From positions 1 through 64,000 of the forward strand of contig JAEUQR010000083.1 in assembly GCA_016789705.1 (NCBI GenBank): 64,000 bases of DNA. The letters are read 5' to 3'. A model generated the notes under the pieces. That model worked only from the letters and a program-made list of their open reading frames with translations. It made no database searches and was not told where the DNA came from. A program made the position numbers and the translations under genes. This DNA comes from Acidobacteriota bacterium (lineage in GTDB: Bacteria; Acidobacteriota; Vicinamibacteria; Vicinamibacterales; UBA2999). Of this stretch, positions 50,579-58,227 are shown piece after piece (position 1 is the first letter of the stretch; the number at the start of each line of letters is the position of its first letter).

Positions 50579-50613
50579 ACCTGCCTCTGCGGGCATGGCC
50601 CGGGAGTGACAGG

Positions 50614-50808
50614 TTGCTGACCCTCGACGAACCCGATGTGCAGACGTACGACGGCCCCGAGGCCTGGAACGGCGTGGGCGCCGATGGCCTGGTGCCCCTC
50701 GACCGCCTGTTCATGACCGTACGGGCCTGGTGTGACGACCCGCCCTGCAGCCTGGCGGGCGGCGACTCCGATCCGCTCTACCGCACGCACGGCGATCCGC
50801 GCGACTAG
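50614..50808 (+). CDS. Small hypothetical protein between flgD and flgE (64 aa)
   Basis: A TTG start with GGGAG seven bases upstream opens 64 residues, acidic and Cys-containing: YDGPEAWNGVGADGLVPLDR then MTVRAWCDDPPCSLAGGD. It is not FlbD, which often lies here. The ORF may be a chance frame in GC-rich DNA, but the ribosome site and promoter just upstream favour a real gene. Function unknown. Its stop lies in a 16-base palindrome before flgE. Confidence 0.5.
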   Translation: MLTLDEPDVQTYDGPEAWNGVGADGLVPLDRLFMTVRAWCDDPPCSLAGGDSDPLYRTHGDPRD

Positions 50809-50814
50809 TCGCGC
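50799..50814. repeat. 16-bp perfect palindrome at the stop of the small gene
   Basis: GCGCGACT followed by AGTCGCGC, including the TAG stop. It could form a short stem with a six-base loop or be a binding site upstream of flgE. Confidence 0.4.
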
Positions 50815-50853
50815 CACCGACGACCACCGCTTTCGACAGGAAGGACACGACCT

Positions 50854-52101
50854 ATGGGTTTCTCGGCAAGTCTCTCGGGCCTGAATGCCAACCAGCAGAA
50901 GCTGAGCGTGATTGGCAACAACCTCGCGAACATCAACACGGTGGCGTTCAAGGCCAGCTCGGTCCAGTTCATGGATCTGGTGAGCCAGAACGTCGGCGGA
51001 TCGAGCGCGAATCCCATGCAGGTCGGCCTCGGCGTGACGACCGGCGCCATCTCGCCGAACTTCACGCAGGGCGGCCTCGAGAACACCGGCATCAATACCC
51101 ACGTGGCCATCCAGGGCCGCGGCTTCTTCATGGTGGGCAGTGGCGGCAACGACCGCTCCTACACCCGCGCCGGTGACTTCTCGTTCGACGCCAACGGCCG
51201 CATGGTCTCGGCCGAAGGGCTGGCCGTGCAGGGCTACACGCAGACCGATCCGATCACCGGCGAGATCATCACGACCGGCCAGCCGGCCGATATCGTCATT
51301 CCGCCCGGCATCCTGCGCGCACCCGGCGCCACGACGCAGTTCGGCACGACGACCAACCTGAACGCGAGCGCGGCCGTCGGCGACACCTTCACCGCGTCCG
51401 TGCAGATTTATGACGCCCTCGGCGACGTGCACGTCGCCACGGTGACCTACACCAACACCGGCCCGGGCGCGTGGGGCTACGACATCACCGTCGACGGCGG
51501 GGAGGTGACCGGCGGCACGGCCGGCACGCCGCAGTCGATCGGTGCCGGCAACGTGACGTTCGGTCCGACGGGCCTCATGACAGCGCCGGCGGCCGACGTG
51601 GTCATCACGAGCCCGGCGTGGGCGAACGGCGCCGCCCCCACGAACTTCACGTGGGACCTCTACGACGCCAACAACCAGGCGGCGCTCACCGGTTATGCCG
51701 CGACCTCGGCCACCTCGTCGATCACGCAGAACGGCTTTGCCGCCGGCACCATCAACCCGATCACGATCGACGCGGAGGGCCGCATCCAGGCGTCGATCGG
51801 CTCGGGCCGCACGATCGTCATCGCGCAACTCGCGATCGCCAACTTCAACAATCCGCAGGGCCTGCAGAAGCTCGGCGCCAACCGCTTCGCCGAAACGCAG
51901 GCGGCCGGCATCCCGAACGTCGGTGTCGCCAACACCGGCGGCCGCGGCAGCGTCTTCGGCAGCGCGCTCGAGCAGTCGAACGTCGACATCGCGCAGGAAT
52001 TCACGCAGATGATCCTCGCGCAGCGCGGGTATCAGGCGAACTCGCGCAGCATCACGGTCGCCGACGAACTGCTCGTCGAAACCCTCAACCTCAAGCGCTA
52101 A
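50854..52101 (+). CDS. flgE: Flagellar hook protein FlgE
   Basis: This 415-residue protein is the hook subunit. The N-terminal region (GFSASLSGLNANQQKLSVIGNNLANINT) and the C-terminal helix (QMILAQRGYQANSRSITVADELLVETLNL) are the rod/hook coiled-coil ends. RGFFMVGSGG and VQGYTQTDPITGE are typical of the D1/D2 region. GGAAGG lies nine bases before the ATG. It is slightly short but complete. Confidence 0.96.
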   Translation: MGFSASLSGLNANQQKLSVIGNNLANINTVAFKASSVQFMDLVSQNVGGSSANPMQVGLGVTTGAISPNFTQGGLENTGINTHVAIQGRGFFMVGSGGNDRSYTRAGDFSFDANGRMVSAEGLAVQGYTQTDPITGEIITTGQPADIVIPPGILRAPGATTQFGTTTNLNASAAVGDTFTASVQIYDALGDVHVATVTYTNTGPGAWGYDITVDGGEVTGGTAGTPQSIGAGNVTFGPTGLMTAPAADVVITSPAWANGAAPTNFTWDLYDANNQAALTGYAATSATSSITQNGFAAGTINPITIDAEGRIQASIGSGRTIVIAQLAIANFNNPQGLQKLGANRFAETQAAGIPNVGVANTGGRGSVFGSALEQSNVDIAQEFTQMILAQRGYQANSRSITVADELLVETLNLKR

Positions 52102-52113
52102 AGGGAGACGGAC

Positions 52114-53802
52114 GTGATCGGCATGCCCAACGCCACGCCCGGCGGAACCGGCGCCGGACTGCCCGTGGCCGCGGCCGCGGCGGTGCCGCCGGCCGGCCTG
52201 GTGGCCGCCGACCAGGCGTTCGACGACGTCTTCCGCCAGCTCACCGGCGGACTGCTCACCACGTCCGCGCAGGCGGGTGAGGCCCTGGCCGAGTTCGACG
52301 CGGCCGTCGAGGGCGAGGGCGGCGACGGCGACACGGCCGAGGTCGCCCTGCCGTTCGGCATCGTGCCGGTGCCGGTGTTGTTCACGTTGCCGGCCGTGAC
52401 GACGCCGGTCGTGACCGAGGGCGAGGGTGGCGAGACGCCGGCCGACGATGCCGCGGGTATCGCGACGGCCACGGTCGCCACCGGGGCGTCGACCGCTGCC
52501 GCGGCAGGCGCCGCGACGCGTGCCGCGGGTGCCGTGCCGGTTGCCGGCGCGGACACACCCGCCGCCGCGCCGTTCGAACTCGAGACGGCGCCGGCGGAGG
52601 GCGCCGCGAAGACCGCGGCGGCCGAGGACGCAGACGTCCTCGCCGCCCTGACCCTGCCGGCGGACGCTGCCGGCACTGCGACGCCTTCGACCGAGGTCGA
52701 GGCGCACGTGCGTGGGCTGGACCGTCGTCGCGGTATGCGCGAGACGCCGGCCCGCGCGCGGACCTTCGACACGGACACGGCCGAGACGAATGCCGGTGCG
52801 TCCGCGCCGGTGGCCCCTGCGCCGGGCGGCGCGCCGGCCCCCGGCCCGGCGCCGGCTCCGGCCGCCGCCGCGGCCGAGAACTCCGGCACCGCGTCGCGCG
52901 AGCTGCCGGCCACGGCAGAACGCGCCTTCGCCCTGCAGCGGGCGCTCGCGCGGCAGCACGACAACACGCACCGCGACGCCCCCGCCCCGGGACTGGTGAC
53001 GCAAGTCGCCGCGACCGGAGGTGCCGCGTCCGGTGGTGGCGCCGAGCCGCCGGGCGACGATCCCTCGCACGGCCGGAAGCCCGGTCGGGCGTGGAGCAGT
53101 GGTGGCGTGCCCGGTGTGACGCTGCCGGCCCCCGTCGCGCCCGCCGTGCCGACCGCTGCCGCCGGACACGTCACGCAGGCGCCGAGTGACGCCGCGACGC
53201 CAGGCCCGGCGGCGACCGCCGCGTGGCGCGCCGCGTTCGCGTCGTCGGCGCTCCCGGACCTTGCCGGCGCCGCCGCGGATGCGGCCCGGTCGGCCGCGGC
53301 GCCCGGACTCGTTGCCGGCCTGCCGCCCGCCGTGGAACTCGCCGCGATTCGCGATCGCGGCCCGAGCGTCGTCGAGACGCCGCACGCCATGCCCGAACTC
53401 GACGCGGCGACCGGCGAGGCCGTGCACACACAGATCGTCAAGTCGATTCGCATGCAGTGGACGGGCGGCGTCGGCGAAGCCCGCGTCACGCTCAAGCCCG
53501 GCTACCTCGGCGAGGTCACGGCCTCGATCAAGGTCGAACAGGGCGTCGTCACCGCGACGCTCCAGGCCGACACGCCGGAAGTGCGGCGCTGGATGGAATC
53601 GCACACCGCGACGCTCCGCGATGCGCTCGTGGACCACGGCCTCAGGCTCGATCGCCTGACGGTGGGCGAGCCCGAACGCCAGGCGGCGCCGGGCGACCGC
53701 CAGGCGAAATCCCGTCAGCAGCCCCGGCAGCAGGCGCCGCGCCAGCGCGCCCGCCGCGAGACGCCCGGCACGGACACCCCTTTCGAAGTGACTCCCGACT
53801 AA
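52114..53802 (+). CDS. fliK: Flagellar hook-length control protein FliK
   Basis: This 562-residue protein measures the hook and switches export specificity. It begins at a GTG after GGGAGA. The first 400 or more residues are Ala/Pro/Thr-rich and variable, as is usual. The conserved domain is at the C-terminus: RMQWTGGVGEARVTLKPGYLGEVTASI and TATLQADTPEVRRWMESHTATLRDAL, followed by a basic tail. Its place between the hook gene and fliL supports the name. Confidence 0.9.
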   Translation: MIGMPNATPGGTGAGLPVAAAAAVPPAGLVAADQAFDDVFRQLTGGLLTTSAQAGEALAEFDAAVEGEGGDGDTAEVALPFGIVPVPVLFTLPAVTTPVVTEGEGGETPADDAAGIATATVATGASTAAAAGAATRAAGAVPVAGADTPAAAPFELETAPAEGAAKTAAAEDADVLAALTLPADAAGTATPSTEVEAHVRGLDRRRGMRETPARARTFDTDTAETNAGASAPVAPAPGGAPAPGPAPAPAAAAAENSGTASRELPATAERAFALQRALARQHDNTHRDAPAPGLVTQVAATGGAASGGGAEPPGDDPSHGRKPGRAWSSGGVPGVTLPAPVAPAVPTAAAGHVTQAPSDAATPGPAATAAWRAAFASSALPDLAGAAADAARSAAAPGLVAGLPPAVELAAIRDRGPSVVETPHAMPELDAATGEAVHTQIVKSIRMQWTGGVGEARVTLKPGYLGEVTASIKVEQGVVTATLQADTPEVRRWMESHTATLRDALVDHGLRLDRLTVGEPERQAAPGDRQAKSRQQPRQQAPRQRARRETPGTDTPFEVTPD

Positions 53803-53815
53803 CGAGGAACGCCCC

Positions 53816-54313
53816 ATGAATCTCTCGAGCACCAGCAACTCCGCCGGCGACGCCATCAGCCAGCTCATCGCGAAGGTGATGGACAAGTACGACGGCGACA
53901 AGGACGGCCAGCTCACGAAGGCCGAATTCGGCAGCTTCCTGACCGGCCTCATCGGCGGCGCCGGCGTCGGCGCAGGCGCCCTTGCGAAGGCCGCCGATCC
54001 GACAAGCGCGGTGAGCACCGGCGCCTACCGTTCGAAGCTCGCCGGGTTCGCCCACAACAAGATCGACGACCCGACGATCCGCGACGCCATGACGTCGAAA
54101 TACATCGCCGCGCGGATCTTCCAGGACTATCCGCCGATGCCCGAGAGCCTGCCGGCGGTGGTCGACCGCCTGAAGGCGCAGGGCATCAACGCGACCCAGA
54201 CCGACTTCGACAAGATCGACTTCGGCGACGGCTACGGCCCGATCGACGTCATCCAGGGCGCGTATCCCGGAGGCGGCGTGGCCTGGCAGTGGCTGCCCGT
54301 GGGTGAACAGTGA
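53816..54313 (+). CDS. EF-hand protein in the flagellar operon
   Basis: This 165-residue protein of unknown function has a canonical calcium loop at residues 26-37: D-x-D-x-D-G-x-L-x-x-x-E in YDGDKDGQLTKAEF. A Gly/Ala hydrophobic stretch (about 42-60) follows. The C-terminal half carries PPMPESLPAVVDRLKAQGI and DFGDGYGPIDVIQGAYPGGGVAWQW. It has no signal peptide. It lies 13 bases after fliK and its stop overlaps the fliL GTG (GTGA), so it is an operon member. I do not recognise a known flagellar protein with this domain. Confidence 0.78.
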   Translation: MNLSSTSNSAGDAISQLIAKVMDKYDGDKDGQLTKAEFGSFLTGLIGGAGVGAGALAKAADPTSAVSTGAYRSKLAGFAHNKIDDPTIRDAMTSKYIAARIFQDYPPMPESLPAVVDRLKAQGINATQTDFDKIDFGDGYGPIDVIQGAYPGGGVAWQWLPVGEQ

Positions 54314-54804
54314 GCGCCCCGGCGGCAGCGCCGGCCGACGGCGCCAAGAAGGCCGGCGGCAAGAACAAGATGTTCATGATCGGCGGCGTCGTGGCGGCGC
54401 TCGCCGGCGGCGGCTACTACTACAAGACGACGCAGGCGGCGGCGCACGAGGAAGAAGCGCCGAAGGCCACCAAGGAAGTGTCGCCGAAGGAACGCGGCCT
54501 GGTGTCGTTCGACCCCTTCGTCGCCAATCTTGCCGATGAAGGCGGGCAGCGCTTCGTGCGCGTGAGCGTGCAGCTCATCGTGGCCGACGCCGCGCAGGCG
54601 GCCGAGATGACCGAGATCCCGGTGATGTCGATGCAGGCGCGCGCCATCATTCTCGAGCTGCTCAGCCTGCAGCTGGCCGACACGCTCGTCACGCCCGAAG
54701 GCAAGATCGCGCTCCGCCAGGCGATTGCCGAACGGGTCGCCGACGCGCTCCACGAGATCGAGGTGGTCGATGTCCTCTTCTCCGACTTCGTCGTCCAGTT
54801 CTGA
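54310..54804 (+). CDS. fliL: Flagellar basal body-associated protein FliL
   Basis: This 164-residue protein surrounds the stator units. It begins at a GTG overlapping the preceding stop. A short cytoplasmic Lys-rich tail (GAKKAGGKNK) is followed by one membrane segment (MFMIGGVVAALAGGGYYY) and the periplasmic domain: LVSFDPFVANLADEGGQRFVRVSVQLIV and VADALHEIEVVDVLFSDFVVQF. The last two residues are usual for FliL. Confidence 0.93.
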   Translation: MSAPAAAPADGAKKAGGKNKMFMIGGVVAALAGGGYYYKTTQAAAHEEEAPKATKEVSPKERGLVSFDPFVANLADEGGQRFVRVSVQLIVADAAQAAEMTEIPVMSMQARAIILELLSLQLADTLVTPEGKIALRQAIAERVADALHEIEVVDVLFSDFVVQF

Positions 54805-55072
54805 CGCCGAGCCCGGCCTCGACGCCCTGGCGCCGATGGCCGACGTGGTCTGCGGCGTGGACTTCGTCATCGGCACCAGCACGATGACCGTCGCGGAATG
54901 CCTGCAGCTCGGCCGGCACAGCGTCGTCAGGCTGGCGCAGATGGCCGGCAGCGATTTCGACGTGCGTGTCCACGGCGTGTCGATCGCACACGGCGAAGTG
55001 GCGGTCGTCGAGGACATGGCGGCGCTCCGCATCTCGCGCCTCACCGTGCCCTCGGGCGTGGGGTGGGACTGA
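54770..55072 (+). CDS. fliN: Flagellar motor switch protein FliN (short)
   Basis: This 100-residue protein has a Ser-rich start (MSSSPTSSSSSDAEP) and a SpoA domain: VDFVIGTSTMTVAECLQLGRHSVVRL and DVRVHGVSIAHGEVAVVEDMAALRI. Its first 35 bases overlap the fliL end. It takes the position that fliM and fliN together normally hold. A second SpoA protein is encoded at 63053. Which one fills the C-ring role is not decided. Confidence 0.85.
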   Translation: MSSSPTSSSSSDAEPGLDALAPMADVVCGVDFVIGTSTMTVAECLQLGRHSVVRLAQMAGSDFDVRVHGVSIAHGEVAVVEDMAALRISRLTVPSGVGWD

Positions 55073-55416
55073 TGCCCGTCGTCGCGTTCATGCAGGCCGC
55101 GGAAGGCGCCGTCGACCCGACGGCCCTCAGCCCGTTCGGCCTGCGCTCGTTCCTCGCCCTGGCGGTCGTCGGTGTGCTGCTCGCCGCGACGGTGTGGGGC
55201 CTCAGGCGCGTCACCGATGCGCGGCGCGGCCGTCAGCTCCTCAGCGTCGAATCGGCGCTGTCGCTCGGTGACAAACGCTCCCTGGTCGTCGTCGTGGTGG
55301 AAGGGCGCCGTCTGCTCGTCGGCGTCGCGCCCGGCGGCGTGTCGCTCGTCACCGAACTGCAGCAGCCGTTCGCGACGACGCTCGCGGCTTCGCTCGAGAC
55401 TCCGGATCCGTCATGA
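55072..55416 (+). CDS. fliO: Flagellar biosynthetic protein FliO
   Basis: This 114-residue protein has a short N-terminus, one membrane segment (SFLALAVVGVLLAATVWGLRR) and a small cytoplasmic domain (QLLSVESALSLGDKRSLVVVVVEGRRLLVGVAPGGVSLVTEL), the FliO fold that helps assemble FliP. The start ATG overlaps the fliN stop (TGATG), and its stop overlaps the fliP ATG. Confidence 0.88.
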   Translation: MPVVAFMQAAEGAVDPTALSPFGLRSFLALAVVGVLLAATVWGLRRVTDARRGRQLLSVESALSLGDKRSLVVVVVEGRRLLVGVAPGGVSLVTELQQPFATTLAASLETPDPS

Positions 55417-56075
55417 ACCAGCTCGACCTCCAGGTGAACGGCGTCGGCGCGGTCTCCGCGCCACTGCAGATCGTCCTCTTCCTGACGCTGCTGTCGTTCA
55501 TTCCCGCGATCCTCGTGATCATGACGTCCTTCACGAGAATCGCCATCGTCTTCCATTTCTTGAGGCAGGCGCTCGGCACGCAGGAAATGCCCTCGAACCA
55601 GATGCTGGTCGGGCTGACGCTGTTCCTGACGTTCTTCATCATGGCGCCGGTGGGCGAGCGCGTCCATTCGCTGGCCGTGCAGCCGGCGATGAACGGTGAG
55701 ATCGACGTCACCGAGGCGCTGACGCGCGGCGCGCCGCCGCTGCGCGAGTTCATGCTGAAGCAGACACGCGAGGCCGACCTGGCGCTCTTCGTCGAACTCG
55801 GCAAGGTGCCGCGGCCGGCCACCCCCGACGCGCTGCCGATGCGGGTCGTCATCCCGGCCTTCGCCATCTCGGAGCTCAAGACCGGCTTCCAGATGGGGTT
55901 CTTCCTCTTCGTGCCATTCCTGCTCATCGACCTCGTGGTCTCGACGACGCTGCTCTCGATGGGCATGCTCCAGCTGCCACCGGCGATGATCTCGCTGCCG
56001 TTCAAGATCCTGCTCTTCGTGCTCATCGACGGCTGGCACCTGCTCGTCGGATCCCTCGTGAAGAGCTTCCTGTGA
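55413..56075 (+). CDS. fliP: Flagellar export gate protein FliP
   Basis: This 220-residue membrane protein is in the core of the export gate. Key stretches are IPAILVIMTSFTRIAIVFHFLRQALGTQ, the PSNQMLVGLTLFLTFFIMAP motif and FAISELKTGFQMGFFLFVPFLLIDLVVSTTLLSMGM. It lacks the cleaved signal sequence of the E. coli protein and starts near the family core. A 36-base CCCGAG-type repeat separates it from fliQ. Confidence 0.95.
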   Translation: MNQLDLQVNGVGAVSAPLQIVLFLTLLSFIPAILVIMTSFTRIAIVFHFLRQALGTQEMPSNQMLVGLTLFLTFFIMAPVGERVHSLAVQPAMNGEIDVTEALTRGAPPLREFMLKQTREADLALFVELGKVPRPATPDALPMRVVIPAFAISELKTGFQMGFFLFVPFLLIDLVVSTTLLSMGMLQLPPAMISLPFKILLFVLIDGWHLLVGSLVKSFL

Positions 56076-56111
56076 TGTCCGAACCCCGAGCCCCGAGACC
56101 CGAGCCCCGCC
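56076..56111. repeat. CCCGAG-type repeat spacer inside the flagellar operon
   Basis: The spacer between fliP and fliQ is a run of ACCCCGAG and CCCGAGA units. It is the only repeat insertion among the otherwise overlapping genes here, and belongs to the same low-complexity family as those at 7385, 10590 and 27672. Confidence 0.65.
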
Positions 56112-56381
56112 ATGTCTGAAGCCCTTGTCGTCGGCATCGTCCGCCAGGCCATCGAAACCGCGGTCATCGTGACCGCGCCCATGCTGGCCGCCGGCCTCGT
56201 GGCCGGTGTGCTCGTGAGCGTGTTCCAGACGGTCACGTCGATTCAGGACAACGTGCTCGCCTTCATCCCGCGCGCCGCCGCGATCTTCGTCGCCTTCGCG
56301 GTGACCTTCCCCTGGATGCTCCGCGTCGTCTCGGCCTTCTCGGCCGGCCTCATCCAGCGCCTCCCGGAGCTCGTGCGGTGA
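56112..56381 (+). CDS. fliQ: Flagellar export gate protein FliQ
   Basis: This 89-residue protein has two membrane helices: VIVTAPMLAAGLVAGVLVSVFQTVTSIQD and AAIFVAFAVTFPWMLRVVSAFSAGLI, the FliQ hairpin. Its stop overlaps the GTG of fliR by four bases. Confidence 0.95.
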   Translation: MSEALVVGIVRQAIETAVIVTAPMLAAGLVAGVLVSVFQTVTSIQDNVLAFIPRAAAIFVAFAVTFPWMLRVVSAFSAGLIQRLPELVR

Positions 56382-57136
56382 ACGAGTTCGCGACGATGGC
56401 CCAGCTCGGCATCCTGCTGGCGCGTCCCGGCGCCCTCATCGCCGCGGCGCCGGCCTTCGGCGGCGCGTTCGCGCCGCCGCCGGTGCGCATCGGGCTGGCC
56501 GTGATGATCGCCATCCTGCTCGTGCCGGTGGTGCCGCGCGAGTCGTTCGCCTCGACGGCCAGCCTCGGCCTCGTCGTGGCGCGCGAGATCGCCATCGGCG
56601 TGGTGATGGCCCTGGCCCTGCGCGCGGTGCTCGCCGGCGCCGAACTCGGCGGGCATCTGACGGGCAGCCAGCTGATGCTCTCCTACGGTTCGGTCGTCGA
56701 TCCGCAGGGCGGCGTGCGCAGCAACCTCGTCGCCAACCTCTACGGCAACCTCGCGCTCATCACGTTCCTCCTGATGAACGGTCATCACGCGCTGCTGCGG
56801 GCGCTCGCCGCGTCCTACACCGCCATCCCGATCGGCGAGGGGAGCATCGGCGCGTCGCTCGGGGCCGCCGTCGTGCAGCTGCTCGGCATCGTGTTCGTCC
56901 TGGGCGCCCGGCTGGCGGCGCCGATCGTGGTCGTGATGCTGCTCGTCGAAGTGGGCACGGCCATCATGGCGCGGGTCGCGCCGTCGCTGAACCTGCTGGC
57001 CGTCGCGCCGCCGATCCGCGTCGCCGTCGGCCTGCTCGCCATGGCCGCGATGGTGCCACTCGTGCCGTCGGTCGTGCGCGCTGCCGCGTCGGGTGTGGGC
57101 GACCTGGCCCTGCGCGCCGCCGGCGCCTTCCGCTGA
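56378..57136 (+). CDS. fliR: Flagellar export gate protein FliR
   Basis: This 252-residue membrane protein starts at a GTG and completes the FliPQR core. ILLARPGALIAAAPAFGGAFAPPPVRIGLAVM and GGHLTGSQLMLSYGSVVDP, then LFVEVGTA-type LLVEVGTAIMARVAPSLNLL, are the family signatures. flhB begins seven bases after its stop. Confidence 0.94.
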   Translation: MNEFATMAQLGILLARPGALIAAAPAFGGAFAPPPVRIGLAVMIAILLVPVVPRESFASTASLGLVVAREIAIGVVMALALRAVLAGAELGGHLTGSQLMLSYGSVVDPQGGVRSNLVANLYGNLALITFLLMNGHHALLRALAASYTAIPIGEGSIGASLGAAVVQLLGIVFVLGARLAAPIVVVMLLVEVGTAIMARVAPSLNLLAVAPPIRVAVGLLAMAAMVPLVPSVVRAAASGVGDLALRAAGAFR

Positions 57137-57143
57137 GGCTGCC

Positions 57144-58220
57144 GTGGCCGACGAGCAGGGCGGAGAGAAATCCGAGAAACCTTCAGCAAAACGGCTGAAG
57201 GAGGCCCGCGAGAAGGGCAACGTCCCACGCAGCGCCGACCTCGTCGCGGCGCTGTCGCTGCTGGCCGTGTCGACCGTGCTCGCCCGCACCGGCGCCGCCG
57301 GCGTGGCGCGTCTGCAGCAGCACCTGGCCGAGGGGCTCCGCGCGCTCGGGGATCGCGCGCACCTGGCGATGACGCCCGACTCGATTGGCACGATGGCGAC
57401 AAGCGATGCCGTGGTGCTCGGCCTCATCGTGGCGCCACTCATGGGCGTGACCGCGTTCATGGCGCTCGCCGGCAACCTCGTGCAGTCGGGCTGGGTCTTC
57501 GCGCCAGAGCGGCTCACGCCCGACTGGACGCGCCTCAGCCCGGCCAACGGCTTCTCGCGCTTCGCGCCCTCACAGGCCGGCATCACCGTCCTCAAGGCCA
57601 GCGTGGCCGTGACGGTGGTGTCGACGCTCCTGTACTCACTGAGCGCGCAGGCCCTGGCCGAGACGCCGCGGCTGGCGTGGATGTCGCCGGCGGCGGCCGC
57701 CGCCGAGGGCTGGCACTGGATCTGGCGGCTGCTCATGCAGGGCGGGCTGTCGCTGCTGCTGCTGGCCGGCGCCGACGTCGGCTGGCAGTGGTGGAAGCAC
57801 TACCAGTCGCTCAAGATGACCAAGCAGGAGCTGCGGGACGAAGCGAAGGGCAGCGACGGCAACCCGGAAGTGAAAGCCCGAGTGCGCAAGATCCAGCGCG
57901 ACATGACGCGGCGGCGCATGCTGAACGCCGTCAAGACGGCCACCGTCGTCATCACCAACCCGACCCACTTCGCCGTCGCCCTCGAGTACAGGCGGGGCGC
58001 CATGAGCGCGCCGCTCGTCGTCGCGAAGGGGCAGGACCTGCTGGCCGCGCGCATCAGGGAAATCGCGCGCGAGCACGGCGTGCCCATCATCGAGAACAAG
58101 CCGCTCGCGCAGGCGCTCTTCAAGGGTGCCGAGGTGGGCGATGTCATCCCGGGCGACCTGTTCGGCGCGGTCGCCGAAGTGCTCGCCTACCTCGTCCGCA
58201 TCCGTCAGTTGATGCTCTGA
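57144..58220 (+). CDS. flhB: Flagellar export switch protein FlhB
   Basis: This 358-residue protein starts at a GTG (VADEQGGEKSEKPSAKRLKEAREKGNVPRS). Four membrane segments lie between about 30 and 215. The cytoplasmic autocleavage site NPTH is at residues 272-275 (VVITNPTHFAVALEY), close to the position in E. coli. FlhB is cleaved there and, with FliK, switches export from hook to filament subunits. The C-terminus (VPIIENKPLAQALFKGAEVGDVIP) is normal. Confidence 0.96.
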   Translation: MADEQGGEKSEKPSAKRLKEAREKGNVPRSADLVAALSLLAVSTVLARTGAAGVARLQQHLAEGLRALGDRAHLAMTPDSIGTMATSDAVVLGLIVAPLMGVTAFMALAGNLVQSGWVFAPERLTPDWTRLSPANGFSRFAPSQAGITVLKASVAVTVVSTLLYSLSAQALAETPRLAWMSPAAAAAEGWHWIWRLLMQGGLSLLLLAGADVGWQWWKHYQSLKMTKQELRDEAKGSDGNPEVKARVRKIQRDMTRRRMLNAVKTATVVITNPTHFAVALEYRRGAMSAPLVVAKGQDLLAARIREIAREHGVPIIENKPLAQALFKGAEVGDVIPGDLFGAVAEVLAYLVRIRQLML

Positions 58221-58227
58221 GATCCGT

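Larger units (their letters stand above)
50355..50613. other. Gap between flgD and the next small gene
   Basis: No gene is supported. It holds a hairpin, GCTGTCGG (50371-50378), loop TACG, CCGACAGC (50383-50390), C-rich low-complexity sequence, and a candidate sigma-54 promoter near its end. Confidence 0.55.
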
